Positions 24,396 through 35,453 of a stretch of DNA of 64,000 nucleotides are shown here, one piece after another. The DNA lies in contig NC_041021.1 in the NCBI RefSeq assembly GCF_004193775.1, positions 23,342,632 through 23,406,631 of the forward strand, in the 5' to 3' direction. The first letter of the stretch is position 1, and each line of letters opens with the position of its first letter. The notes beneath the pieces are model-generated. The model had not been told where the DNA came from and did no database searches. It saw only the letters and a program-made list of their open reading frames with translations. The stretch is from Glycine soja. Its lineage: Eukaryota; Streptophyta; Magnoliopsida; Fabales; Fabaceae. The translations under genes and the position numbers were made by a program.

Positions 24396-25273
24396 TCATG
24401 TGGCTCCGCTCCCTCGCAAGAACCCGAGCAAGTCAGTCATATCCTCGTCCATATGGGGTTCATCCGTCTCATCGAGGGATTCTGCAGGCTCCTCCCCTAT
24501 CTGGGCATCAGGCCAGTCTCCAGGCCATGCGACCTCAGCCCCAAACTGTTCCAGGGTAGGGCATACAAAAGGGGTGGAACCCCGACCCTAATGGTTGAGG
24601 CTGAATCGGTAGAGACACTCATGTATCTGCACCTGTCCACGGTGGTTGGCTGCCTTTTGGCGAACCAAATGTTGTAGATACTGCTCCATGCTTAGTGACC
24701 CAGCCAAATCGGCCTGCCGAGGTGGTGGCGGTGCGCCCGCGTCCTGATGTGCATCACTTGGCGCCTGCCTAGGCGTGTAGTACTTCTCGATGAAGGCTCG
24801 GGTGATCGGCGGTCGGATTACCTTGCTGGGGGTGACATGAACTCTGTAGAACTAGAAGAGGCCCGTGATCAAAGCCGAAAACCCTAGGGCCTTATTGGAC
24901 TTCTCTGGATCCAAAGGGTGCATAGTAGGCGCCATTCCTGCAAACAAATAAATGGAATCAGCAATCACCTGGGCCACGTGAACGCTCATCTGTGTCAGGA
25001 TGGCATACATCAACTGACACTTAGGCAGAGGGAGGTCGGAGTTGTGGTCGCTAGGCAAGACATTGCTAAGTAGCAGTGTCATCCATATTTGGGTCAGGGT
25101 AGTTATGCTGGTGCGCATGATCTGCACCCGCCTCCCTGCAGCGGTCCGGGCTCAATCCTGCCCCGGTATGCATAGCAGCTGGGCGATGGCTTCCTCATCG
25201 AAGCCGTCTGCCTGGCTCCTCCTCTGGCTAAATTCACATTTCTAGTCCTCCTTCAAAATCAGCGGGTCGCCCA
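24396..25273 (-). pseudogene. 3'-terminal ORF of the Ogre-like element, 5'-truncated
   Basis: The reading frame enters from 25273 and contains IMRTSITTLTQIWMTLLLSNVLPSDHNSD, KCQLMYAILTQMSVHVAQVI and KSNKALGFSALITGLF. After an in-frame stop near 24852 it continues VTPSKVIRPPITRAFIEKYYTPRQAP, a Pro/Ala linker, SMEQYLQHLVRQKAANHRGQVQIH, a second stop near 24589, and an acidic tail ending at a TGA at 24396. The segment TTLTQIW..LLLSN matches TTLTQTWSILSFSN of the Athila-like 3' ORF at 12706-14111, so the two lineages carry related 3' ORFs. The N-terminal part was lost at the level-4 boundary. Function unknown. Confidence 0.75.
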
Positions 25274-26767
25274 AGACTTAATGAGTGGTGCTACAAGTAT
25301 AGAAAAATATGGGGCAAACCTTTTGTAAAAGTTTGTTAAGTCATGGAAGCCCCAAATTTTTCTTACACTTGGTGGAGCGGGCCACTCAGGAATGACCTTT
25401 ATTCTCTTAGGGTTCATGGGAACCCCTTGATCACAATTTAAAAAATTAAGAAAAGTAAAGCAATAGAACATACCTTTTTCTGTATTTTCATGTTGATTAT
25501 TCCTACCAAAAAGTATGACAAACCTAAGGTGTCCCATATGAGTACCTAAGTTTGTATTGAAACTAAAAAAAAGAACAAACCTACCTAATGAATCCCTATG
25601 TACACAAATCATGAAGATGTTGGGTGCAGGAGTGATTTTACAAAAGAGTGTTGCACCACTCAAAGCATTCATCATACCACCTATTTTAGGGATTTGGTGC
25701 CTAATAATACCTATTTTGGGCACCAACAAAGCAGTAGGATTTAAGCTCTTGCGAATCAAACCCTCATCCAACAACTCCTTTACTTGAGGAATAAAATCAA
25801 GCCTAAAAGGTGTGGCAATGCTAACAAGTATCTTTTTACAAAGGAGAAAATGTGTAGGTTTTTTAAGAGGGGAAATTTCTTTAATATTTGTCTTTATTTC
25901 AAGATGTCTTTCCTTCTTAGCTAACCTCTTGGAGGAGACACTTACCTCATTACGCTCCTCCTTAACCATTAAAGGTTGTCCTTCTTCTTGGGGGTAGATC
26001 TCTTCACTAGATTCTTCCCCTTTTGCTTCTTCACTTTTACTAGAGGAAGGTGAAGTAGTAGCCTCATCTTGGCTACTATAAATGTCTTGGCCCCTCATAA
26101 TTATGGTTTTCTTGGTGAGGTATTGATAAGTAATGTGTCCTCCTCCAAGACATTTAAAGCACTTCATGGAGCTAGTCTTCTCTTGCGTACTAGCCTTAAG
26201 GGGTCGCTTTTCTATTGTCTTCCCCTTTTCATCTTTGGGCTTAGAAGGTGTCACCCCTAAGATGCCTTGACCTTGGTCTTTCTTTGGATAAGAGTGAGAG
26301 CCATAAGATTTTGAAGTAGACTTCCTTTTAAGTTGTTGCTCTACCCTTATTTCCCAATCTAAGTTAGCCTCTACATTGTCCTTCCCATGGAAGTATGAGA
26401 GGTTAATGTTTGCCTCTTGAGGATTTCTTTCCTTTTCTCTCCTATGGGAGTGAGGTCTAAGATGTGACCTGTGCCTTCCTTCATAATAGTCACAAAGTTC
26501 TTCACTTAGGCTCTTGCAAGAGTTATGACTACTATAGGAGGCATGTTTTTCTTTTCTTAACTCTTTGAGTATTTTCCTTCTTTCTTCTTCCCTTATTTTC
26601 TCTTTTTCATCTTGACTTATTTCTTCCACTCTTTTTTTCCCTTTTTCTTTTCTCTCATGTTTTTCTTTCCACAACTTAAGGGATCTCAAATCATATAATA
26701 TCTTATACAAGGGGTCCTTAGGAGTAGAACCCTCACCATTAACACTAGATGAAGAATGAAGACTCAT
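25259..26767 (-). pseudogene. Gypsy gag-pol with several in-frame deletions (502 codons, open)
   Basis: The ORF starts at ATG 26767 with MSLHSSSSVNGEGSTP and reads 502 codons without a stop; the last codons belong to flanking DNA. Residues about 30-130 are a charged gag N-terminus rich in KEK/REE, followed by ANINLSYFHGKDNVEANLDWE. The next residues are IRVEQQLKRKS, so the main gag domain seems deleted. A zinc-knuckle remnant, CFKCLGGGHITYQYL, lies near residue 205; its last Cys is replaced. A protease active site is not seen. RT-like blocks follow from residue about 325: FIPQVKELLDEGLIRKSLNP, ALLVPK, RHQIPKIGGMMN, then GRFVLFFSFN where YxDD is expected. A WPAPPSVRKIWGFHDLTNFYKRF connection region ends it. 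The catalytic Asp pair is lost, so it cannot be an active polymerase. Confidence 0.8.
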
Positions 26768-28666
26768 GTTGGTTCCTAAGTTATGGTTCTTTCTTGTTGG
26801 GGGTTTGAAAACAAAAGATAAAAGAAACTATGGTTGAAACTAGCCAAAATAAACACTAAAAGAGGTGTGAAAGATAAGGTAAAAAATAATCGGTAAAAGG
26901 TAAGCTACCTAGTCGATTTGACAATGGAGAGTAAAGGAAATAAGCTATGAAAGTAAGCAAGAAATTGAAGTGCAAGAAATGCAAACTAGGCGGATCCTAA
27001 GAGTGTTTGGATGACCTCATTTAAGGTTCCCAACAAAACACTCACTATCCTAAGGGAAAATTGCCTAAAATTATTACACACAAATGGAAGTAGGGTGACC
27101 TATTGGAGGCTCCCAACTTACTTCCAATGAAAGGCCTTTTTGTTACGAAATTTGAAAGCAAAGCAAATTGCCAATTACAAAATTACAAAAAAAAGTCATT
27201 AATTGTGGTGGCTATTCTCTCTTTGGTATTTCACTCAATTTGGAGTGCTTCTTAGTCCAATAGCTCTTAAGGTGGTTGGCCCCTTGCTTCTTGACTCAAA
27301 TTCTTCAAGGTATGGCACCAATCCTCCTTTCCAATTCCCTATATGGCAACTCACAACCAAGGAAACAAAGAGACAAGCAATAACCCAAGACCAAGAAATA
27401 TGAAATGAAAGCTAAAACAATAGAGTTTTAACAAGACAAATTTTCAAGGATTATTCCACAATTAAAGCAATGAAAAGCACACAAAAGCAAGCTAGGACTC
27501 AAAAAGAAACCTAGAATGGATCTAGAGTAGAGTAGAAAAACTAAAAAGAAAAAAGACTCAAGAAACCTCCATTTTTGGCACTTGTTTTCACAATAATTTT
27601 CAATTGAAATTTCATAACTAGGATTGGTATAAAATAGGCACCAATGATAGAGCAAATTTTGAGCCAAAACAACAAGCACACTTTCCTTTCACTTTTTTTT
27701 TTCCTGGACACTGATTTTTCTGCCAAATTGTGCGATTTTTCTTATTTTTTCCTTTAATCCAAATTGCTTGGTTCTTTTTTTATAATTTTGGTCCAGATGT
27801 CTAGAAACTTCAGTAAAACTTTCATCTCAAAAAACGTAGTGACCAATTCCCAGTAATTTATATAAGTTCGTATGTTCAAGCTGCCAGCACCAGCAATTTC
27901 AACCTAGAAATCAAGAGTAGTGTTTATGTTGCTTAAGGCTTAGATAGTTACAATTTGTGTTTGTTTATGCTCAATTATCTTAAATAACAAAATTCAAGAG
28001 AGCTTAATACTTATTTTGATTCACCAATCCAGCCACAACTCAGCACCACAACTCAACTTCATCATTGGCATCATGTAGCAAACTTAGAAAACAAAAAAAA
28101 AGTTCAAGAACAAGACTACTTCTAGGAATTGATTTAGAACATGTTATGAACTAAATAACATGCATGAATTAGACTCAAAATTCAAAAGATAGGATAAGAA
28201 TGACAAGAATACATGAACAAATGTATCTAGAATTCAATCAACAAAATAAAATTCAACACAAACTTAGAACATAATGTGACAATTACTATGACTAAACATG
28301 ACTCTAAGACAACATGGATTAAGTGATTTACACTTAGATTTTTGTGTTTTTTTTCTAATCAATATTTTGGAAGAAAATTTAGATCTAAGGTTCAGCACAA
28401 TAATATTATGAATGAAAAATGATAGAACCTAAAATCAACACAAAAACATGATTCAAGAGTAGATCTACAAAATTTGAACCATAGAAATGCAAGAACAAGT
28501 GTAGATCTAAGATTTAATTGATTTTTTTTTTGAATCTACTCTAAACAGCACCAAACCACAAGACAGTGGAGGATATACATGGAGAATAAGATGAAGAACA
28601 AGGAATTAAAGAGAATTCACCGAACAAAAAGATAGATGAAGCAAAAGAACATCACCTAGATGAAGA
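26768..28666 (-). other. Leader of level-4 element
   Basis: Noncoding, 1.9 kb between primer site and gag ATG. I see no motif beyond A-rich tracts, and the open frames here lack family features. Confidence 0.6.
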
Positions 28667-28680
28667 TGCTCTTGATACCA
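28667..28680 (-). other. Primer-binding site (initiator-Met tRNA type)
   Basis: The minus strand reads TGGTATCAAGAGCA, two bases from the LTR end. It equals the common TGGTATCAGAGC primer site complementary to initiator-Met tRNA, with one extra A. Confidence 0.85.
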
Positions 28681-30411
28681 CATGATGTAAGCTCCATTGG
28701 AGCTTGTAGGCCTAGGATCTTCTTCATCAATGGATTCCTTTGCTTCTTGGAAGATGAATGGCAGCGGAATGGAGAAAGGAAGAGAGAGAGAGGAGACGCC
28801 ACTTCAAGGAGAAGATGATTCTAGAAGAAGCTCACTACCATGGCAGGCCATGTATAAGAGCTTGGAGGAAGAAGGAGATGAATGAAGGGAGAGGGAGAGA
28901 AGAGCACGAAATTTTGTGCTCTAAATGAGCTTTGAAATTTGAAGTTTAATATTCAAATGATCAAAGTTAAAAAAAATGCATAGACATGACCTCTATTTAT
29001 AGCCTAAGTGTCACACAAAATTGGAGGGAAATTTGAATTTCAATTCGAATTTCACTTGAATTTGAAATTGAATTTGTGGAGCCAAACTTTGGAGCCAAAA
29101 TTTCACTAATTATGATTAGTGAATTTTAGTTATGGTTCAGCCCACTAATCCAAGATCAATTCCAAGATTCTCCACTAAGTGTGCTTAGGTGTCATGAGGC
29201 ATGTAAAGTATGAAGGACATGCACAAAGTGTGACTATATGATGTGGCAATGGGGTGTAGTAAGCAAATGCTTACCTCCCCCTCTAAAATTTAACTAGATT
29301 GGGCTTCTACCAATTCAATTAAATTTATTTCCCAACACACTGTTGGATCGAGTGGCCTCAGAATAATTAAGAAGGGGGGGTTGAATTAATTATTCCTAAA
29401 ACTTTATCAATTAAAAATTACTCTTTTAAGGCTTTTACTTATGTTGTTAAGAGAATATGAAGTAGAAGAGAAACTTAACAGAAAGTAAAAGCGGAAATTA
29501 AATGCACAACGGAAAGTAAAAGAGTAAGGAAGAAGAAAACAAACACACAAGAGTTTTTATACTGGTTCGGCAACAACCCGTGCCTACCTCCAGTCCCCAA
29601 GCGACCTGCGGTCCTTGGGATTTCTTTCAACCTTGTAAAAATCCTTTTACAAGCAAAGATCCACAAGGGATGTACCCTCCCTTGTTCTCTTTGAACCTAG
29701 TGGATGTACCCTCCACTAGAACTGATCCACAAGAGATGTACCCTCTCTTGTTCTTAGTCAAACCCAAGTAGATGTACCCTCTACTTGTGCCACAAAGGAT
29801 GTACCCTCCAATGTGTTAAGGCAAAGATCTCAGGCTGTTACACCTTTGATACTTTGTGAATGGGGATACAAAAGAATTCTCAGGCGGTTAAACCTATGAA
29901 CGCTTTTGTATTAGGGGATGGGAAGAATCAAAAGAATTCTCAGACTGTGTCGTTTTGAATTCTTTGACAAGGGAGAAGGGAGACACAAAAGAATTCAAGC
30001 GGTTAGTCCTTCCTTCTTTTGGAAAAGAGAGAAGAGAGACACAAAAAGAATTCAGGCGGATAGTCCTTGGCGAATTCTTTTTGGCAAAGGGAGAAGAGAA
30101 TGAAAAGATGAATAGCACAAGTTTTCAAGGTTTAGAAAACCAGAAAACTTCATAAAGCTTTTGGTACAAAGAAGAAGAAGAAGTTTCAAAGAGATTCAAA
30201 GAGATTCAAGGCTTGTAAATGATTGTATGAGATTGTTTAGAAAGACTTGATTTTTTAAAATGCAAAACAAAGCCTTGCTTTTATAGACTCTTCATGTCTG
30301 GTCAAGAAGGCCATTCAGAAGAGTTATAACTTTTAGAAAAACTTAAAACCCATTTGAAAAAGTCAAAACCTTTTTGAAGAGTTACATCTTTAGATTTTTC
30401 AGAAACAAACA

Positions 30412-30650
30412 CTGGTAATCGATTACCAAATATGTGTAATCGATTACACAAAGCTTTTGAGTGAAACAATGTGACTCTTCACTTTTAAATTTGAATTTCA
30501 ACGTTCAAGGACACTGGTAATCGATTACCAAAACATTGTAATCGATTACAGCCTTTTGAAAATATTTGGAACGTTGTAAATTCAGTTTGAAAACATTTTC
30601 AAACTCATTTTGCTACTGGTAATCGATTACAACAATATGGAAATAGATTT
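30412..30650. repeat. GTAATCGATTAC palindromes in the solo LTR
   Basis: The 12-bp palindrome GTAATCGATTAC, or one-base variants, occurs at least five times, mostly in pairs such as TGGTAATCGATTACC followed by TGTAATCGATTACA. Spacing within pairs is about 20-30 bp. These could be protein-binding sites in the LTR; this is not demonstrated. Confidence 0.8.
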
Positions 30651-30724
30651 CCAGAGAGTAAAAACTCTTTGGTAAAGGTTTTGTCAAAAACTCATGTGCT
30701 ATTCAAAGTTTTGAAAAACTTTTT

Positions 30725-30960
30725 AATACTTATCTTGATTGAGTCCTTTCTTTATTCTTGAATCTTGAGTCTTGAATCTTGATTCTTGAGATCTTGAATC
30801 TTGAATCTTGATTCTTGATTGTAGGCTTTCTTCTTGATTCTTGAATTCTTCTTGATTCTTGAACTCTTGACTTGTTCTTGATTCACTTGAGATGTTCTTT
30901 GATTCACTTGAGTTGTTCTTTGATCTTTTGAGCTTTTTGTCCATCACCTTTGTCATCATC
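30725..30960 (+). repeat. GATTCTTGA-type short tandem repeat
   Basis: Irregular repetition of TTGATTCTTGA and TTGAATCTTGA near the 3' end of the solo LTR. The 78-codon frame on the minus strand here is a by-product. Confidence 0.8.
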
Positions 30961-31357
30961 TTTTGTTGTCATCATTGTTATCATCAAAACACCTTTGAAT
31001 CATTGTTGATTCATCATGAAGCTTTGCTTCCACACACACATCAAATATTCACTAAGTGCATGTGAAATTACAAAACTACCCCTAATACAAAAACTAGTCT
31101 TGGGGCCCTAAAATACAAGGGCTTAAAAATCCTATATTTCTAGGGTACCCTACCTACATTATGGAGCCCTAAATACAAGGCCCAAAAATAATGAAACCTT
31201 AATCTAATATTTACAAAGATAAGTGGGCTCGTACTTAGCCCATGGGCCTGAAATCTACCCTAAGGCTCATAAGAACCCTAGGGCCTTCTCTTGCATCTCT
31301 GGCCCAATCCACTTGGAGTTTTCTATCCAATGCCCTTGTGGGGGTAGGATTGCATCA

Positions 31358-32520
31358 CAGGTCTCCCTCGTTGAATTTGCACGGGCGTACCTTCTTGTCG
31401 AAAGTGTTCTTTACCCATCTTTGGTACCGACGCCCGTGGCTCATAGTGGCCAGACGTTTACCTTCTATGAGATTGAGCTGATCGAAACGTGCCTGGGCCC
31501 ACTCCGACTCCTTTAATCCGGACACCGCCAAGATTCTCAATGATGGGACTTCCACCTCAAACGATAGCACGACCTCCATTTCGTATACCAATGAGAATGG
31601 CGTTTCCCCGGTTGAAGTGCGCACCGAGGTTCAGTAACCATGTAGCGCGAAAGGGAGCATCTCGTGCCAGTCCCTGTACGACACAATCATCTTTTGGATA
31701 ATCTTCTTGATATTCTTGTTGGCCACCTCCACCGCTCTGTTCATCTTAGGCCTATAGGGTATGGAATTGTGGTGTTGGATCTTAAATTCCTCGCACATTT
31801 CCCTCATCATTTTGTTATTCAAGTTGGTGTCGTTGTATGTGATAATCTTCCTCGGCAAACCATACTAGCAGATAATCTCCTTTTTGATGAACCTGACCAC
31901 CACACTCTTCGTGATGCTAGCGTATGAGGCAGCTTTGACCCACTTGGTGAAGTAATCGATCGCCACCAATATAAAACGATGTCCGTTTGCAGGTTTGGGC
32001 TCTACGGCCCCAATCACATATATTCCCCACATGGAAAAGGGCCACGGTGCGGCCAACACATTCAAAGGCAAGGCGGAGCGATGACATTGTCCGTGAACGT
32101 CTGGCATTTGTGACACTTCCTTACATGGAGGCAATAATCGCTCTCCATGGTGAGCCAATAATAGCTCGCCCTTAAGATCTTCCTAGCCAAGGCGTGCCCG
32201 TTAGCGTGCGTACCGAAAAAACCTTCATGGACCTCTCCCAGCATGTGCTCAGCTTCCTTAGCGTTCATGCATCGGAGCAAAACCATGTCATGGTTTCCCT
32301 TGTATAGTATGCTTTTGCTTAAGAAGAAACCGGCTGCCAATCTCCTTAACGTCCTCTTGTCATTGTTGGAAGCCTCTGGTTGGTACTCTATGCTTTCAAT
32401 GTATCGCTTGATGTCGAAATACCAAGGCTTACCATCTCACTCCTCTTCCACTAAACAGCAATGTGCAGGTCTGCCGCGACACCTGAACTCAATGTATCGT
32501 AAGTCTCCGTGCGGTGTCAG
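31358..32520 (-). pseudogene. Integrase of level-3 element, catalytic residues lost, 3' end cut
   Basis: The N-terminal zinc-binding part (32340-32062) shows HEGFFGTHANGHALARKI and CLHVRKCHKCQ, an HHCC arrangement. A frameshift near 32075 follows. The core has WGIYVIGAVEPK, where the first catalytic Asp is expected but Tyr is present, IDYFTKWVKAAS, KIITYNDTNL, where the second Asp is again Tyr, and the Glu in RAVEVANKNIKK is kept. In-frame stops lie near 31863 and 31634. The frame ends FNEGDL at 31358, at the LTR of level 4. Integrase would join the DNA copy to the host chromosome; this copy cannot. Confidence 0.88.
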
Positions 32521-32985
32521 CTAGAACATGGATGCTAAAGTGGCAAGTGCATCAGCCATTTGGTTTTCCTCTCGGGGAACGTGATGGAAGGAGATCTCCT
32601 CAAAGAACTCAGCCAATTCCTTGATATAAGTCTGGTAGGGTATTAGTTTGCGATCCCTAGTCTCCCATTCTCCTCTCATCTGGTGAATTACCAGCGCCGA
32701 GTCTCCGTACACCTTGAGCAGCTTGACGTTGAAGTTAATTACTGCCTGGACGCCCAAGGTGCATGCTTCGTATTCAGCCATGTTATTGGTGCAATCGAAA
32801 CCAAGCTTGGCCGTGAAAGCTATGCATTTATTGTCCGGAGAGACCAATGCTGCCTCAACGCCAGGGCCTAGAACGTTAGACGCCCTATCGAACCACACGA
32901 TCCACTTGTCCCTATCCTTGTCTAGCTTCTCCTTCAAATGAGGCCATGATGTCCTCATCTAGGAACTCGGGATGCATGGGTTGAT
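32521..32985 (-). pseudogene. Second (archaeal-type) RNase H domain of level-3 pol
   Basis: The frame is well preserved: WIVWFDRASN (first acidic residue), TNNMAEYEACTLGV (Glu), KVYGDSALVIHQMRGEWETRD (Asp), HHVPREENQMADALATLASMF (last Asp). It lies between the RT-linked RNase H and integrase. Tat/Ogre elements are known to carry such an extra RNase H, so this domain is the best lineage marker in the element. A stop directly follows the ASMF motif (near 32522). Confidence 0.85.
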
Positions 32986-32989
32986 AATC

Positions 32990-34663
32990 ATTGAGAGGCT
33001 GCTAAGCCAAATAGTCTGCCAAAGCGCTCCCCTTTATTGCCTTTTAGGTGGCGTGGACTATGTCGAACTCGGATAGCAAAACCTGCCACCAAGCGATCCG
33101 CCCTGTGAGAGTAGGCTTCTCAAAGATGTACTTGACCGGGTCCATCTTGGATACCAGCCAGGTGCTATGGCTCAGCATGTACTGTCTTAAACGGTGGGAT
33201 GCCCAAACCAAAGCACATCATGTCCTTTCCACCAGAGAGTAGTTCATCTCACAGGCCGTGAACATTTTACTTAAGTAGTAGACGGCTCGCTCTCTTTTTC
33301 AGGACTCGTCATGCTACCCCAACATACACCCCATTGGCTTATCCAAAACCATCATGTACAAGATGAGAGGTCTCCCGGGCACTGGCGGCATAAGCACGGG
33401 AGGGTTCATGAGGCACTGTTTGATTTTTCCAAACGCCTCTTGACAGTCTGCGTCCCAGTGGACAGACTGGTTCTTGAGTAAGAGCTTGAACAACAACTCA
33501 CTGGTAGCTGTGAGCTGCGATATAAACCTGGCAATGTAGTTTAAACGCCCCAGGAAACCTTAGACCTGCTTCTCGGTATGCGTTTCTGGCATCTCAAGTA
33601 TGGCTTTTACCTTTTCGGGGTCCACCTTTATTCCTCTCTGACTTATGATGAAACCCAACAATTTTACTGACTTGGCCCCGAAGGTCCACTTAGCGGGGTT
33701 CAACCTCAATTGATACTTCCTAAACCTTTTGAACAACTTCCGCAAGTTGACGAGGTGTTCCTCCTCAGTTTTAGACTTGGCGGTCATGTCGTCTACGTAG
33801 ACTTCAATTTCTCGGTGCATCATGTCGTGGAACAAAGCCACCATAGCCCTTTAATAGGTCGCCCTGGCGTTCTTGAGCCCAAAGGACATCACCTTATAGC
33901 TGAACGTTCCCCACAGAGTGACGAACATTGTCTTTTCCATATCCTCTGGTGCCATTTTTATTTGATTGTAGCCTGAGAAATCGTCCATGAAGGAAAACAA
34001 AGCGAAATTGGTTGTGTTATCTATGAGGACATCGATGTGCGGCATAAGGAAATTGTCTTTAGGACTGGCTCGATTTAGGTCCCGATAATCCACACACATT
34101 CGTACCTTCCCATCCTTCTTAGGGGCTGGCACAATGTTGGCAACCCATTCCAGGTACCGAGAAATAGCCAAGAAGTCAGCGTCGAATTGTCGCTTTACTT
34201 CTTCTTTTATCTTCAGGGACATCTCGGGCTTCATCCTTCTCAGCTTTTGCTTTACCGGGGAACACTCAGGATTTAGAGGTAATCTGTGTTGTACAATGTC
34301 TGAATTCAAACCAGGCATATCTTGGTACGACTAGACAAAGGCGTCTTGGTAGTCCCTAAGCAGAGCTAGCAATTCTTCACGGATGAGGGCGGTCATACCC
34401 GTGCCTACTTTTGCTTCCTTCTTTTCACTGCCGGTACTTAAGTCTACGAGTTCTGTCTCTTCATGATGTGGCCTCATCTCTCAATCCTCCCGAGCAATTA
34501 TTCTTTCCAGCTCTTGGGGAAGCCCTACATCTTCGTCTTCTTCCTCCTCCATCCGACTCGCTTCTTGCTCGAAATCGACGACCGGGTCCTCGATATTAGT
34601 ACCTTCGCGGGACTCGTCGTCAGATCTGTATCGTATAAGCGTAACAAGGAAATGAACATGCAA
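32990..34663 (-). pseudogene. Reverse transcriptase and first RNase H of level-3 pol
   Basis: Starting around 34663: acidic linker, then PGLNSDIVQHRLPLNPECSPVKQKLRRM, RT motifs NIVPAPKKDGKVRMCVDYRDLN, SFMDDFSGYNQIKM (first Asp), VMSFGLKNARATY, the YVDD box at 33788-33799 (EVYVDDM), LGFIISQRGIKVDPEK and GFLGRLNYIARF. The RNase H part follows: ILYMMVLDKPMGCMLG, AVYYLSKMFTACEMNYS, CALVWASHRLRQYM and MDPVKYIFEKP. Stops interrupt it near 34333, 33853, 33560, 33313 and further left. The catalytic residues of RT are still present, so inactivation came by nonsense changes. Confidence 0.88.
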
Positions 34664-35081
34664 ATGAATGAGAATAGGTAGAGGCGCAAGAACAGATGAA
34701 GAAAGATATTTATATTAACTTCAAGAACAAAAGACATAATGCCTTACAAAAGGAAACCCTAAAGTCTAGGCCCGACCATAGAGTTTTAAAGCTAAAAAGG
34801 TTACATTATGCTTGTCGTGTAAACCTCCGGGCGTTCCTCCACCCGCCAATTCCCTAGTTGGAAACCGGGAGGGCATGGCTGTACCAAATCCGATCTCCTT
34901 GAGGAGTTTTCATCGCATATCGTGGCGACTTGTCCTTCGCATCTTAAACCCGCACTCATGAAGCTCTTACTGATGTGGCATGGTGGAATCTCTTTGGCTT
35001 GCTGTCCTGACTGCGGGCCTTGGCCTTTATTCTTCCTTTCCGAAATGTTTTTCCTTACGTCAGCCTGCGTAGGTTTATAAC

Positions 35082-35453
35082 CTAACCCAAACTTCCCGCG
35101 TTTTTTTTTCTGACACTTACCAGGGCGGCCCTGCCGCCGTTATTCTTGCCTAAACCCATTTCGGGCTCATAGCCGTGCCCTAACATCACTCGGGCCACCA
35201 TCATTGCCACGCCAGACAAGCGGGGCTGCCTAGGGAGGGAATCTATTGAAGCGATGCTTACTACCTCAAAAGATTGGAAAGTCGTTTCCAATGACTCCTC
35301 CGTGGATTCCACATACGACATAGAGGAAGAACAACTTACCAGGACATCTTCCTCGCCTGATACTATGACCAAATGTCCTTCCAGAACAACTTTTGGTGGA
35401 GTGTGGAGGGGACGACTCCTACTGAGTGGATCCATGGACACCCTAAAAGACAA
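35082..35453 (-). pseudogene. Region after protease with G-patch-like stretch
   Basis: This frame, shifted relative to the protease frame, has a Ser/Glu-rich stretch and then ARVMLGHGYEPEMGLGKNNGGRAAL. That is a glycine-rich segment like the G-patch-type sequence between protease and RT in some legume Gypsy elements. It then ends VSVRKKNAGSLG. About 34664-35081 is a poorly conserved linker with stops. Confidence 0.6.

Larger units (their letters stand above)
29341..31032 (+). mobile_element. Level-5 solo LTR, Copia-like (SIRE-type, tentative)
   Basis: Starts TGTTGGATCGAGTGGCCTCA and ends GCTTTGCTTCCA. It is flanked by CACAC on both sides (29336-29340 and 31033-31037), with no primer site or polypurine tract. 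Because the flanks are CA-rich, the duplication alone is weak, but the level-4 LTR is collinear across the site. Inside are 'gggatgtaccctcc' repeats (29680-29800), 'ggcggttaaacc' type repeats (29830-30070), ATCGAT palindromes and a GATTCTTGA repeat. A shorter homologous piece lies at 50899-51140. The family name is a judgement from memory of soybean LTRs. Confidence 0.82.
25274..31357 (-). mobile_element. Level-4 chromovirus-like Gypsy element, 3' half missing
   Basis: A minus-strand element with 5' LTR (28683-31357, itself interrupted), initiator-Met-type primer site, long leader, and an internally deleted gag-pol ORF that stops mid-pol at 25274. Integrase, polypurine tract and 3' LTR are absent. 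It abuts level-3 integrase on the right and the level-3 3' ORF on the left, so it inserted into the level-3 element and a later deletion took its 3' half together with some level-3 sequence. Confidence 0.82.
28683..31357 (-). mobile_element. 5' LTR of level-4 element, split by a solo LTR
   Basis: The ends TGATGTAAG (left) and TTGCATCA (right) are the inverted TGATG..CATCA termini. Without the inserted solo LTR and its duplicated target, the length is about 980 bp. The primer site adjoins the left end. On the right, 31358 continues directly into level-3 integrase sequence. The frame at 28697-28885 is LTR sequence. Confidence 0.85.

Noticed and set aside
29341..31357. Host gene exons around the 'dispersed' frames at 29475-30155
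   Set aside because: All lie within the Copia-like solo LTR; the repeats and frames vary with its short tandem duplications.
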